From: Akkermansiaceae bacterium
Lineage (GTDB): Bacteria; Verrucomicrobiota; Verrucomicrobiia; Verrucomicrobiales; Akkermansiaceae
DNA length: 64,000 nt
Reading direction: 5' to 3'
NCBI GenBank assembly: GCA_030725745.1
Contig: JANRFH010000003.1
Span: forward strand, 171,852-235,851
Made by a program: the position numbers and the translations under genes
In this document: positions 34,988 to 44,182 of the stretch, piece by piece
Layout: the number at the start of each line of letters is the position of its first letter
How positions within the stretch are numbered: position 1 is the first letter of the stretch
The notes under the pieces: generated by a model
Databases searched by the model: none
The model's input: the letters and a program-made list of their open reading frames with translations, nothing else
What the model was told of the DNA's origin: nothing

Positions 34988-35698
34988 ATGGGCAGGCACT
35001 TCGAATGCAGAAGACGGGCTAAGGAATCTCGCTGGGCATCCATGTCCAAGATTTTCCCGAAGCTTTCGCGATCCATCACGCTGGCGGCCAAGGCTGGCGG
35101 GCCCGATCCTGATTCGAATGCTACGCTGCGCGTCGCGATCCAGAATGCAAAGGCGCAGAATCTTTCCAAAGAGAACATCGAGAACGCAATCAAGCGTGCG
35201 GACGGCAATGATGCCTCCAATATTACTGAGGTCATCTACGAGGCAAAAGGGCCGCACGGTTCCCTATTCTTCATCGAGTGCGCCACGGACAACACGAACC
35301 GCTCCGTCGGTAATCTCAAAGTCATCCTCGGGAAGAACGGTGGTGAAATAGCACCTTCCGGATCGCTCAATTTCATGTTCGACCGCAAATCCGTCGTCGA
35401 GTTCCCGGTTCCCGAGGGTAAGGATCTTGAGGAACTGGAGTTCGAGCTCATCGATGCGGGGCTTGAGGAAATGTCTGTCGATGACGGCGTGGTTACACTT
35501 ATCGGAGACTACACTTCTTTTGCTAGCCTCACGTCCGGCGTTGAGGCGATGGGCATTGAAGCCACGAAGTCAGGACTCCAGCGTCTTCCCACTCAGCCCA
35601 TCGACCTCACTGAGGAACAGATGGTGGATGTCGAGAACCTACTGGATAAGATCGAGGACGATGACGACGTCCAATCGGTATATACAAACCTCGGATAA
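34988..35698 (+). CDS. yebC: YebC/PmpR family transcription or translation factor
   Basis: A 236-residue TACO1/YebC-family protein. Typical segments are KIFPKLSRSITLAAKAGGPD, NATLRVAIQNAKAQNLSKEN, YEAKGPHGSLFFIECATDNT, and a C-terminal acidic end. Members act as DNA-binding regulators or help ribosomes pass proline stretches; the exact role cannot be read here. It follows dnaN by 9 bp and is probably co-transcribed. Confidence 0.9.
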   Translation: MGRHFECRRRAKESRWASMSKIFPKLSRSITLAAKAGGPDPDSNATLRVAIQNAKAQNLSKENIENAIKRADGNDASNITEVIYEAKGPHGSLFFIECATDNTNRSVGNLKVILGKNGGEIAPSGSLNFMFDRKSVVEFPVPEGKDLEELEFELIDAGLEEMSVDDGVVTLIGDYTSFASLTSGVEAMGIEATKSGLQRLPTQPIDLTEEQMVDVENLLDKIEDDDDVQSVYTNLG

Positions 35699-35715
35699 TC
35701 GCTGCTGCAGGGCAT

Positions 35716-35748
35716 AAAAAAGCCGCTCTCCAATAATCGTGAGCGGCT
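35716..35748 (-). terminator. Terminator hairpin between yebC and the exported protein
   Basis: AGCCGCTC pairs with GAGCGGCT around a short loop. On the minus strand it is followed by TTTTTT, so it best serves the minus-strand gene ending at 35776, though it may also stop yebC transcription. Confidence 0.8.
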
Positions 35749-35775
35749 ATAGATTTTAGAATCAGGTGCGGCGTT

Positions 35776-37428
35776 TTACTTCGGCACAACCTTGGAGCGG
35801 AAGAATCCACCTCCTTCAGGATTTCCGACCGTCGTTACACAGAGCTTGCTGGGGGATTCAATAACTTTGAATCTTGGATCGGTCTTGCTGACGGTTTCCC
35901 AAGTTTTCATGTCTGAGCTGAACTCGATGGAATATGTGAGCGCTGGAACTGGATTCACGAGTTTTGCGATCTCGTATCTGAGCCCACTCTCAGGAGTAGC
36001 GTCTGATCCATCTCTGGTTGAAATGCCTACTTCGAATGCTTCGACCTTTGTAACAGCACTTGAGAAAGAAGGGCTGCTGGAAGCATTTGCAGGATCCGAA
36101 CCGAAAGCCCATTCGGCGAAGTTTGAAGAACCGTCGCCATCGTAATCGTAGTTTTCAGATTTTTGAAGAGCTGTTGCAGTGGCGGGCAGCCTGGCTGCAA
36201 TGGCGGTTCTGAAAATAGTAACAATCCTCACTGGAAGCCTGAATCTTCTAGTGGATCTATCAGCGATCACAGCAGTGGTGGGGCGGTTCAGGATGAATTC
36301 TAAATCGATCACACCGGTTTGGCCGGGTGCAATGAAGTTAGGAGGAAGGATGTATTCTTGGACGAGCGGAATCGGAAGGTAAACTCGTGTGACGTTTGGC
36401 CCCGCGAAGGTTGGGAATAGCGGTAGTGTGGAGTTGATGATGTATTCATAATCTCCGTCTGCATCAACCGCAGTAAATGGGCCGGGGAACAGTCCACTTG
36501 GGGCGCCATCGTATAACGGATTTAATTCAAATTGTCCGAGTCCGTTGTATGTGACTGCGTCTGAAGTTGGATCATCAGGATCGTCTAGAGGCTTGATAGA
36601 GAGGTAAAGCAAATCCGCCGCCGGTGCGATGAATGAAATTGTGTTGCCTTCCCACTCCAATGTATTGAGTTCGAGTGGGTCAAGGAGGGCAAAGCCATCT
36701 TGATAGATCACGTTTTTGAAGCGGAATCCCTGTTTGACATTATTTATCTTACGAAATCCGTCGAGAGCCGGGAAAAGGTTCAGCTCCAGAGCAACCGGAG
36801 GCGAAACAACCGTCGAATAAGGGTTTACGAGTTTTTTGAAATTGAAGCGGTAGGTGCCTGGAACGATCTCTCTATCGAAAGTATTTCTCTCGGCAGAATT
36901 ATAAACTCTATCCAGCTCTAAAATGGTGATGTCATATTTCTGGATGAGCGAAGAAAATAGGTTGTAGTAGAGTGTCGAACTATCGTCCACAAAACCGGAA
37001 AGCGGCCTCGGGAGCAACGAAGGAGGTGCAGAAATGAGTTTTGCATCGGAGGGGGCAAATGGCTGGAGAATTGCGGCACTGGTAATTTGAGAAATACTGA
37101 AATAGACGCCGCTATCATTGATGCCGTCACCAGTAAAGTCACCAAAAACCACATAGCCAGTAGCGCCAAGTGGGCAGGGAATGGAAGGATTGAAGAAGGT
37201 AAAGCTAAAGCAACCTGGAGGCGTATAAACTGCATTTCCGTCCCTCACATCTATGGAAAAAGCACCTGCTTCAAAATAAGTCTCTTCTGACCCACCCGTT
37301 GGCCTAATTTGCCTGTAGTTTCCGAATGACGATGACGAGAAATCAAAGGAACTGAACTGGGCGTTAGCTACTCCAGAGCCGATTGCACAGGCCGCAACCG
37401 AGAGGGTAAGGGTTTTTGTGATGTTCAC
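35776..37428 (-). CDS. Large exported protein with C-terminal calcium-type repeat region
   Basis: A 550-residue secreted protein: signal peptide MNITKTLTLSVAACAIGSGV, then a long beta-rich body (GATGYVVFGDFTGDGINDSG) and a C-terminal segment YDYDGDGSSNFAEWAFGSDP, the Asp/Gly-rich motif often found at the end of Verrucomicrobiota exported proteins. The last about 100 residues form a separate beta domain (YSIEFSSDMKTWETVSKTDP). Function unknown; surface or extracellular location inferred. Its codon use looks more AT-rich than neighbouring housekeeping genes. Confidence 0.65.
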   Translation of the reverse strand: MNITKTLTLSVAACAIGSGVANAQFSSFDFSSSSFGNYRQIRPTGGSEETYFEAGAFSIDVRDGNAVYTPPGCFSFTFFNPSIPCPLGATGYVVFGDFTGDGINDSGVYFSISQITSAAILQPFAPSDAKLISAPPSLLPRPLSGFVDDSSTLYYNLFSSLIQKYDITILELDRVYNSAERNTFDREIVPGTYRFNFKKLVNPYSTVVSPPVALELNLFPALDGFRKINNVKQGFRFKNVIYQDGFALLDPLELNTLEWEGNTISFIAPAADLLYLSIKPLDDPDDPTSDAVTYNGLGQFELNPLYDGAPSGLFPGPFTAVDADGDYEYIINSTLPLFPTFAGPNVTRVYLPIPLVQEYILPPNFIAPGQTGVIDLEFILNRPTTAVIADRSTRRFRLPVRIVTIFRTAIAARLPATATALQKSENYDYDGDGSSNFAEWAFGSDPANASSSPSFSSAVTKVEAFEVGISTRDGSDATPESGLRYEIAKLVNPVPALTYSIEFSSDMKTWETVSKTDPRFKVIESPSKLCVTTVGNPEGGGFFRSKVVPK

Positions 37429-37567
37429 GGCAGAAACTTCGCTTGCGACGGTGGATCTGACAAGCGAAATTTTGGAAACTGATCCTTACAATTGTCTTAC
37501 AATGTAATTTCATCCTGTGATTTTTTTAAAAAACCACAACGGATGCAATTGAAAGTCCATTTCCTGC

Positions 37568-38791
37568 TTAGGAAACCTGAAATGCCTCCGCTTGGGCAGT
37601 GGTCAGTTCGACAAATTGCCACGGCAGGCCGTTTTCGTTGAGATCTGCCATGAAGCTGTCTGGATCGTGCTGTTCGATATTCCAGACGCCGGGTTTGTCC
37701 CAGCCGCCAGAGAGCATTTGCTTTGCTCCGATCATGGCGGGAACGCCGGTGGTGTAGGAAATAGCCTGCGAACCAACTTCCTCGAAGCATTTTTCGTGAT
37801 CGCAGATGTTGTAGATGTAGATCGCCTTCGGTTGGCCGTCCTTGATGCCCGTGATGACGTTGCCGATGCAGGTGCGGCCCTTTGTGGTTTCACCGAGGTC
37901 GCCTGGATTCGGCAGCACTGCTTTGAGAAACTGGAGCGGGACGATCTTCACGCCGTTGTATTCCACCTCGTCGATGCGTGTCATGCCGACGTTTTGGAGG
38001 ACTTGTAGGTGGTTGATGTAGTTTTGCGAAAACGACATCCAGAATTGGGCGCGCTTGATGGTGGGGATGTGTTTCACTAGCGATTCGAGCTCTTCGTGGT
38101 ACATACGGTAAATCTCGTAAGTCCCAACTTCCTGCGGACAGGTGAAAGGCTGGTGCATGGACATCGGTGCTGTCTCGACAAATTTCCCGTCCTCCCAGTG
38201 GCGGCACTCGGCGGTGACCTCGCGGATGTTGATCTCGGGGTTGAAATTCGTGGCGAAGGCGCGGCCGTGATCGCCGCCGTTCACATCGATGATGTCGAGG
38301 GTGTGGATTTCATCGAAGTGATGCTTGAGCGCCCATGCGGTGAAAACGTTGGTGACGCCGGGGTCGAAGCCGGAGCCGAGAAGGGCGGAGAGGCCGGCTT
38401 TTTCGAATTTTTCCTGATACTCCCACTGCCATGAGTATTCGAACTTGGCGACATCGAGAGGCTCGTAGTTCGCGGTGTCCATGTAGTGGATGCCGGCGAG
38501 GAGGCAGGCGTCCATGAGGTTGAGATCCTGATAAGGGAGGGCGACGTTGATGAGGAGAACTGCGCCGGTTTTTTTGATAAGGTCGGCGGTTTCCTCTGCG
38601 TTGTCGGCATCGACCTTGGCGGTGGTGATTTCCACGCCGGTGCGTTGTTTCACCGATGCGGCGATGGCATCGCATTTGGAAAGGGTGCGGGAGGCGAGGG
38701 TGATTTCGCTAAAAGTTTCCGGGAGCATGGCGCACTTGTGGGCGACGACACTGCCGACTCCGCCGGCTCCGATGATGAGGACTTTGTTCAT
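37568..38791 (-). CDS. Saccharopine-dehydrogenase-family protein, probably carboxynorspermidine synthase
   Basis: A 407-residue enzyme with an N-terminal Rossmann motif VLIIGAGGVGSVVAHKCAML and the family sequence LINVALPYQDLNLMDACLLA, followed by DTANYEPLDVAKFEYSWQWE. In this clade the closest function is reductive condensation of aspartate semialdehyde with a diamine to carboxynorspermidine or carboxyspermidine, an alternative polyamine route. The decarboxylase partner is not in the window. Saccharopine dehydrogenase proper is the main alternative. A spermidine-synthase-like gene lies far away at 62.4 kb. Confidence 0.75.
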   Translation of the reverse strand: MNKVLIIGAGGVGSVVAHKCAMLPETFSEITLASRTLSKCDAIAASVKQRTGVEITTAKVDADNAEETADLIKKTGAVLLINVALPYQDLNLMDACLLAGIHYMDTANYEPLDVAKFEYSWQWEYQEKFEKAGLSALLGSGFDPGVTNVFTAWALKHHFDEIHTLDIIDVNGGDHGRAFATNFNPEINIREVTAECRHWEDGKFVETAPMSMHQPFTCPQEVGTYEIYRMYHEELESLVKHIPTIKRAQFWMSFSQNYINHLQVLQNVGMTRIDEVEYNGVKIVPLQFLKAVLPNPGDLGETTKGRTCIGNVITGIKDGQPKAIYIYNICDHEKCFEEVGSQAISYTTGVPAMIGAKQMLSGGWDKPGVWNIEQHDPDSFMADLNENGLPWQFVELTTAQAEAFQVS

Positions 38792-38834
38792 ATTTGAAAA
38801 ATGGGTATTGCTGGAAGGAACGGAGGCTCAGGGG

Positions 38835-39242
38835 CTATGCCCATGTCCAGTTGAAAACGGTTTCGATTTCTGGGTGGAGGGAGTGATGGACGGGGCAGCC
38901 ACGGGCGGCGCTTTCGAGGAGTTTGCGCTCCGGGTGAGAGGCGGGGAGAGGCATTTTGATGTCTACTTCTAGCTTGGAAATGCGGCGGGGAGAGTCTTCG
39001 GACATGAATTTGCGCACCTCGACGGCCATGCCTTCTAGAGAGATTTCCTTCCGCTCGGCGACGATGCCCATGACGGTGGCCATGCAGGCACCTAGGGCGG
39101 TGGCGACGAGATCGGTGGGTGAAAAGGCCTCGCCCTTGCCGTTGTTATCGACCGGCGCATCGGTGGTGATGACGTTGCCAGATGGCGCGTGAGTGGCGGA
39201 GCAACGGAGCCCGCCTTTATAGCTGAGATTGATTTTGACCAT
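38835..39242 (-). CDS. OsmC family peroxiredoxin-like protein
   Basis: A 135-residue OsmC/Ohr-type protein from ATG 39242 (MVKINLSYKGGLRC). The two redox cysteines expected for peroxide reduction are in TALGACMATVMG and AARGCPVHHSL. The helical core ERKEISLEGMAVEVRKFM also fits. Such proteins reduce organic hydroperoxides. An upstream ATG at 39296 lacks homology to the family start. Confidence 0.88.
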   Translation of the reverse strand: MVKINLSYKGGLRCSATHAPSGNVITTDAPVDNNGKGEAFSPTDLVATALGACMATVMGIVAERKEISLEGMAVEVRKFMSEDSPRRISKLEVDIKMPLPASHPERKLLESAARGCPVHHSLHPEIETVFNWTWA

Positions 39243-39324
39243 GTTGTTGGAAGCTGGGCACATGCTCCACGAATTCGCGCGATGTTCAATCGGCAAACCT
39301 ATTGGGCTTCATTTCCCAGATGTG

Positions 39325-41874
39325 TCACTCCACTTCGGCATTCGATTCCGCCTTTGAGAGCACGATGCGGAAGCCGTAATATGAGCCGTGAAAGGCGCTT
39401 GGAACGGGGTTTCGCCAGCCAATGAGCAGGTTTTCCTCGATGTAGGAGTTCCACCCGCCGCCACGAACCACGCCGAGTGGGCTGTCGGTGGAGGAGGAAA
39501 TGTCTTCTGCTACCCATTCTTGGACGTTTCCGCCGATGTCGAAGAGGCCGTATTCGTTTGGCTCGAAGGAACCGACGGGGGCAGTTCGGGGGAAGCCGTC
39601 TTCGTAGCTGGGGATGACACGATCCGACTCGGTGCCGGCCAAACTCGCGGCCGAGGCGTCTGCGTAGTTGGCAAATCCATCCGGGGGTGGCCAGGCAGTT
39701 CCCCATGGATGGATGGGTGGCTTGTTCGCATCACGCTGGCTGGGGCCATCGCCGATTTCCGAATCTAGGCCGGCCATGCGGCTCCACTCGACATCCGTTG
39801 GTAGGCGGTAGGTATGTGTGGCAGAGATGCGCTCGCCTTCGCGTTCTCGCTCGGTAAGCCATTTGCAAAAATCAATGGCCTCATTGCGCGAAACATAGAT
39901 GATCGGGTGGTTCGGCCCCTGTGCGAAATCGGGTTTACGGGGGGTCTTGGCTTTGGTTTCCTGAACGAAAAGTTCGTAATCCTTGACGCGGGTTTCCCAT
40001 GCCGAGGCCATCAGATCGGAGCCAATGGGTTCGAATTTCATACCGATGCCGTTCAGCCACGTTTTTCCGAAGACAACACCTTGGTTTTCCTGGAGCACGG
40101 CGTTGAGGGGGAGATTTTGGCCGGAATTGACCTTCGCCTTGAGGTTGAAAGGTTTGTAGCCCTCTAGGATGAGAAGCATCTCTATGGGGCCGGGCTTCAC
40201 CTTCGGAATCAGTAATGGTGGGGAGGCCGTGTTTCCGACGGCGACCCCGTTCACATACACCTCAGCTCCCGGAGGTGAGCTGGTGAGCTGGATCGCGCCG
40301 TAGGCGTATTCTCTGACGATGATGCGAAATGGCCTGAGTTTCTCACGGCGTGCTTTTTCCGAAATCTTGGGGTTGTCGAAGGAATCGTCGATTTTGGCGA
40401 CAATCTGATTGTCCTGGGTGAGGAATCCGCCGTGGATGCCGCCGACGCGCAGCCAATCGGTAAAGCCGATGATCTCCGGACGAGAGGCGAGGACAATTTC
40501 GGTGGGTTTTCCGTTTTCCGAAATCCTCAGGGTCTCCGAGGTCTTGGGATTGCGTTTAGAGGATCTCAGGAACTCGAACCAGATGCGTTTGCTGACGTAA
40601 CCCGAACTGATGTGTTCCTCCCCGAGTGGCAGGTATGTGGTGCCGAGGTGATCCTCCCACTTTTCTCCGACGGCGGGTGGGGTGAAATTCTGCAACTCAC
40701 GGAAAATGAGCATGGGCTCGGTGACAGCCTCCTCGGTGACGGTGGCTTCGATGCGCAGCTGGCGGTAGCCCTTTTTCCTGACGAAGTAGTTTAGCTCGGT
40801 GCCGACTGGTGCAGTGAAAACGCGTGTGGTGGTGGTGCCGATGAGTTCGCCCTCTTCATCGTAGACTTCCGCGCCCTCCGGAGAGGTGCCGATGCGGTAT
40901 TGCCCTTCGAGGACGATGTTCTTTGGCGGGATCGGTTTGTTCCAAGGCAGCAGGGTGCTGTCTTTCATCCCTTCCCAGGATGCCCAGCCGGCAAAGCCGA
41001 GGAGGATGAGCGTAGTCGCCCATATCGAGTAACCCCGGCGGGGGCGGCGCTTGCCGCCACGTAGGGATCTGAGGGCATCGGCTAGTTTGTCGGCAGCGCT
41101 GATCGTGCGTTTGCTGATGCGCGGCTCGCAGATCTCGCAGATGATCTGGTTCAGCTCAAGCCAGCGCTTCCTTTCGAGACCTCCGGGCAGTTCATCCGGC
41201 AGTTCGGGGAAATCGAGGCGGTCTTTTCCGGTGGCGATTTCGTATAGAACCTTCCCGAGCGAATAGACATCCGCTTGCGCAGAACCGGGGCCTTCAGGAG
41301 GGACGAAACCCTCGGTGCCGACGAAGGTGCGCTGGCCACGTGCGGCGACGAGCCCTATGTCGGCGAGCTTCGCCTTTCCATTGACGAAAATGACGTTGGA
41401 GGGCTTCACATCGCGGTGAGCAAGGCCGCAGCCATGGAGGTGAGCCAGTGCCTCCGCGAGAGATAGTCCGACCTCGATACAGAGATCCGTATCCAGCCGG
41501 ACTCCTACGGTGCCATCGGCGCGGAGGGTGCGGGCTTCGTATTCGACGGGATTGATTTCCTGGCCTGTGAGGACGTCATCGCCCAGCTCCATGACGTAGT
41601 AGTAAAAGGAAGTGCCATTCGGGCTGCGGCCAACGTGGAGGATATTCACCAGCCCCGGATGATCGCGTGAAATGGGCTCAAACTTGAGGATGCCCTCGAA
41701 CTCGCGCTCAAAGGTGCGTTCGTCGCTGAAATCCTCGCGGAAAACGACCTTCACGGCACGCAGCGCTCCCGTCACCGCACGTGCCATCCAAACCTCGCCA
41801 TAAGCTCCGCCGCCGATTTTCCGGAGGACATCGTGATCCGGTATGCTCGGGTTGCTGCGCGTGGCGGTGGGCAT
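39325..41874 (-). CDS. Membrane Ser/Thr kinase with PEGA and FGE-sulfatase-like domains (module 2)
   Basis: An 849-residue protein: kinase domain (about 14-270) with GGGAYGEVW, Lys42 in AVKVV, HRDVKPSN at 153-160 and DIG replacing DFG at 172-174; membrane helix at about 283-300; PEGA-like units (EGQYRIGTSPEGAEVYDEEG and LTSSPPGAEVYVNGVAVGNT); and a C-terminal formylglycine-generating-enzyme-like domain (WETRVKDYELF, YGLFDIGGNVQEWVAEDISS, VVRGGGWNSYIE). The cysteines of active sulfatase maturases are not seen in the final motif, so this is more likely a ligand-binding sensor. The kinase is probably the partner of the ECF sigma factor 116 bp upstream. Confidence 0.85.
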   Translation of the reverse strand: MPTATRSNPSIPDHDVLRKIGGGAYGEVWMARAVTGALRAVKVVFREDFSDERTFEREFEGILKFEPISRDHPGLVNILHVGRSPNGTSFYYYVMELGDDVLTGQEINPVEYEARTLRADGTVGVRLDTDLCIEVGLSLAEALAHLHGCGLAHRDVKPSNVIFVNGKAKLADIGLVAARGQRTFVGTEGFVPPEGPGSAQADVYSLGKVLYEIATGKDRLDFPELPDELPGGLERKRWLELNQIICEICEPRISKRTISAADKLADALRSLRGGKRRPRRGYSIWATTLILLGFAGWASWEGMKDSTLLPWNKPIPPKNIVLEGQYRIGTSPEGAEVYDEEGELIGTTTTRVFTAPVGTELNYFVRKKGYRQLRIEATVTEEAVTEPMLIFRELQNFTPPAVGEKWEDHLGTTYLPLGEEHISSGYVSKRIWFEFLRSSKRNPKTSETLRISENGKPTEIVLASRPEIIGFTDWLRVGGIHGGFLTQDNQIVAKIDDSFDNPKISEKARREKLRPFRIIVREYAYGAIQLTSSPPGAEVYVNGVAVGNTASPPLLIPKVKPGPIEMLLILEGYKPFNLKAKVNSGQNLPLNAVLQENQGVVFGKTWLNGIGMKFEPIGSDLMASAWETRVKDYELFVQETKAKTPRKPDFAQGPNHPIIYVSRNEAIDFCKWLTEREREGERISATHTYRLPTDVEWSRMAGLDSEIGDGPSQRDANKPPIHPWGTAWPPPDGFANYADASAASLAGTESDRVIPSYEDGFPRTAPVGSFEPNEYGLFDIGGNVQEWVAEDISSSTDSPLGVVRGGGWNSYIEENLLIGWRNPVPSAFHGSYYGFRIVLSKAESNAEVE

Positions 41875-41881
41875 CGAAGGA

Positions 41882-41992
41882 GAAACTCTAAATTTTAAAC
41901 TTTAAACTTCAATGAAGAGAAGAGAAGAGGGCCGGAGCAAGCGCCAGTCAGGTTTAAGAGTCCAAATTTTGAGGTTTAGAGTTTAAAGTTTC
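41882..41992. repeat. AT-rich inverted repeat between kinase and ECF genes
   Basis: TAAATTTTAAACTTTAAACT on the left is an imperfect reverse complement of TTTAGAGTTTAAAGTTTCAG on the right. A similar single-armed copy with TTAAATTTTAAGTTTTAAAC and TTCAATGAAGA occurs at 17955-17988. These are low-GC islets in otherwise GC-rich sequence. Confidence 0.5.
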
Positions 41993-42656
41993 AGTCCGTC
42001 TCTTCTTGGAGTTTTGCGAGTTCCTTTTTGAGAACGGCACCGACCCGGTGTTTTGCTAGATAAACTTGTGCCATGCTCACGCCGAGCTTCTTCTGGACTT
42101 CCCCGGCATCCATCTGGCGGACGACGTAATAATCGAAAATCTGGTATTGTTTCGGGGCAACCTGTGCCTTCACGCGAGCGAGCGCGGCATCTGCGATGCC
42201 CTTTTTCCACTCCGTGTCCCAGAGGCGGGAGAGGACGTCGCCATTGGGATCCTCGATGCGGTCGATAACGGCAGTCTTGCGATCATCATCCCACTCGCCA
42301 CCGGCCATGGCGGTGTCTTTCTTGCGCTTGCGGAACTGGTCATTGATGCGCCAGCGCGTCATGTTCATGAGCCAGGTTTTGAAAGATCCCTGCTCCGGAT
42401 CGTAGAGCTTCTTTTTGCTCTGTTTGGCGATTGAGAGAATGGTTTCTTGGACGCAATCGAAGGCTTCTTCGGAGCGCAGACCAGCCTTGATGGCGACGGC
42501 GTAGATCAACCGCCAGTAGGTCTGGTAGAATTCATCCCAGGTCTTCTGATCCTCCCAATCGTCGAGGCGGGCGATAAGACTTTTGCGCGTTGCTGCGTAG
42601 GCCTTGGTGAGAATGGCGTCCTCTTTCTCGGGTTTTTCCTCTTTGTCGTCGGACAT
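41991..42656 (-). CDS. ECF-type RNA polymerase sigma factor (module 2)
   Basis: A 221-residue ECF sigma factor from ATG 42656 (MSDDKEEKPEKED). Region 2 is seen in WRLIYAVAIKAGLRSEEAFD and CVQETILSIAKQ with FKTWLMNMTRWRINDQFRKR. Region 4 is in YYVVRQMDAGEVQKKLGVSM and AQVYLAKHRVGAVLKKELAK. Upstream of the kinase gene by 116 bp on the same strand, so this is a second sigma/kinase pair. No anti-sigma factor is adjacent. Confidence 0.83.
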   Translation of the reverse strand: MSDDKEEKPEKEDAILTKAYAATRKSLIARLDDWEDQKTWDEFYQTYWRLIYAVAIKAGLRSEEAFDCVQETILSIAKQSKKKLYDPEQGSFKTWLMNMTRWRINDQFRKRKKDTAMAGGEWDDDRKTAVIDRIEDPNGDVLSRLWDTEWKKGIADAALARVKAQVAPKQYQIFDYYVVRQMDAGEVQKKLGVSMAQVYLAKHRVGAVLKKELAKLQEETD

Positions 42657-42717
42657 CTGAACCCTATTTACCACCGCTTTCGGAGAACTGGAACGCGGAA
42701 AAAGAAAAATCCGGAAA

Positions 42718-44112
42718 TTACACCCTTCCGGATTCCCGGCTGTTGTATCTAGGGGCTTCCGGCTCGCGCATGGTCTTTTCCCAGAAATAGCGGCGGAATA
42801 TAACTTTCACGGCAGCTGTGAGTGGCACAGCCAGCAGCGCACCGACAAATCCGCCGAGGACGAGCGACCAGAAAAGCATGGAGAAAATGACGGTCAGTGG
42901 ATGAAGCCCCACGGAGTCGCCGACGATTTTCGGAGCGGTGAAGAGCGAGTTGATCTGCTGGACGCCGGCGAAAATTAGCACCACGAAGCCGACGTATGGC
43001 CATGGCTCAAGATCGAAAGGCGCGTTCCCGGACTCCGCGTGGAGGTAGGCGATGAAGCAGGCGGGGATGAGGCAGAGGATGTTCCCGATGTAAGGGATGA
43101 TGCCGAGGATGGCCATGAAGACGCCGATCAGGAGAGCATAGGGAAGATCGAAGAAGAACAGCGCGATGCCCACGAGGATGCCGTCGATGACTCCCACCAC
43201 CACCTGACCGCGGAAGAAGGAGATGAGGTAGCCGTTGATTTCCTGGAGGGTAGAAACGAGTTCCGTCTTGAAGCGTGAGGCGCGGAGCGGGACGTATTCG
43301 TGCCAGTGCTCGCGGATGGAGACGGAGTCCTTGAGGAAGAAAAATAGATAGACCGGCACCATGATCATGCCGAGTACGAGGCCGAGTATGCTGAGGATTT
43401 TCGAGGAGCCGATGGATAGCCATCTTTTGCCGGCTCCGAGGATTTCCTCTTGGTTGTCATGCAGCATCCGCCACACCCGGCTGCGCCAGAAGAAATCCAG
43501 AGAGTCAGGAGTGAGAGAGCCGTTGGCATAGCGGATGGGTTCTCCGCCGTCTGTGGTTTCCGTCAGTAGCCAGCCGACCGGGCCGTCCTTGTATTTCTGG
43601 CGGAGATTGTGAAGCGAGCGAGCGAGGGCAGGTGCGAGATCTGGGGCATCGTCAGGAGTGATCCGCATTTTTTCTTCGGCCGCTTCGCCTTCTGCCTCCG
43701 GGGCATCGCTTGCTTCCGTTTCGGCGGGTTGGGCGACTGCGCCGGGCTCGGTTTGGGCGGTAATCACGGGCTCAGAGAAAATTTCTCGGAAAAATGTCCG
43801 CCCTCCCTGGATAGCCGGAATCACGGCGGCGACAAGCAGAGTGATGATGACGAGTGTCGCGAGAAAAACGGAAATCACCGACCAAAGCCGACTGAGCCCG
43901 CGTTTTTCAAGTAGCCTTACGACGGGATCCAGCAAGTAGGCGATGATACCTGCAACGATGAGCGGCACGAGAACTGGCTGAAGAAAACCGAAGAGCTGCC
44001 CAATCAACCAGACCAACCCAACGAGCAGCGCACCAAGGATCAGCATCGCGACGCCGGTGGCCGCGCTCCAGAGGGTTTTTTGCTGAAACCGTGTCGGATA
44101 TTTCATCTGCAA
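42718..44112 (-). CDS. AI-2E family transporter
   Basis: A 464-residue membrane protein with about seven to eight helices (LVGLVWLIGQLFGFLQPVLV, LWSVISVFLATLVIITLLVA, the conserved PYALLIGVFMAILGIIPYIG, and a C-terminal VIFSMLFWSLVLGGFVGALL). This matches the AI-2 exporter/PerM-like family, which includes autoinducer and sodium exporters. A roughly 110-residue insert after the third helix is acidic and Ala/Glu-rich. Substrate not assignable from sequence. Confidence 0.85.
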   Translation of the reverse strand: MQMKYPTRFQQKTLWSAATGVAMLILGALLVGLVWLIGQLFGFLQPVLVPLIVAGIIAYLLDPVVRLLEKRGLSRLWSVISVFLATLVIITLLVAAVIPAIQGGRTFFREIFSEPVITAQTEPGAVAQPAETEASDAPEAEGEAAEEKMRITPDDAPDLAPALARSLHNLRQKYKDGPVGWLLTETTDGGEPIRYANGSLTPDSLDFFWRSRVWRMLHDNQEEILGAGKRWLSIGSSKILSILGLVLGMIMVPVYLFFFLKDSVSIREHWHEYVPLRASRFKTELVSTLQEINGYLISFFRGQVVVGVIDGILVGIALFFFDLPYALLIGVFMAILGIIPYIGNILCLIPACFIAYLHAESGNAPFDLEPWPYVGFVVLIFAGVQQINSLFTAPKIVGDSVGLHPLTVIFSMLFWSLVLGGFVGALLAVPLTAAVKVIFRRYFWEKTMREPEAPRYNSRESGRV

Positions 44113-44182
44113 ACGGTTTTATCGGCGAGCCGCCGTTTCCACAACCTTTCTTATTCGTGGAAAGTGGCGGATGAAAAAGTAT

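Noticed and set aside
39325-40100. FGE-like domain as the maturase for the sulfatase at 54.9 kb
   Set aside because: The motif RGGGWNSYIE lacks the catalytic cysteines found in active formylglycine-generating enzymes and the domain is fused to a membrane kinase.
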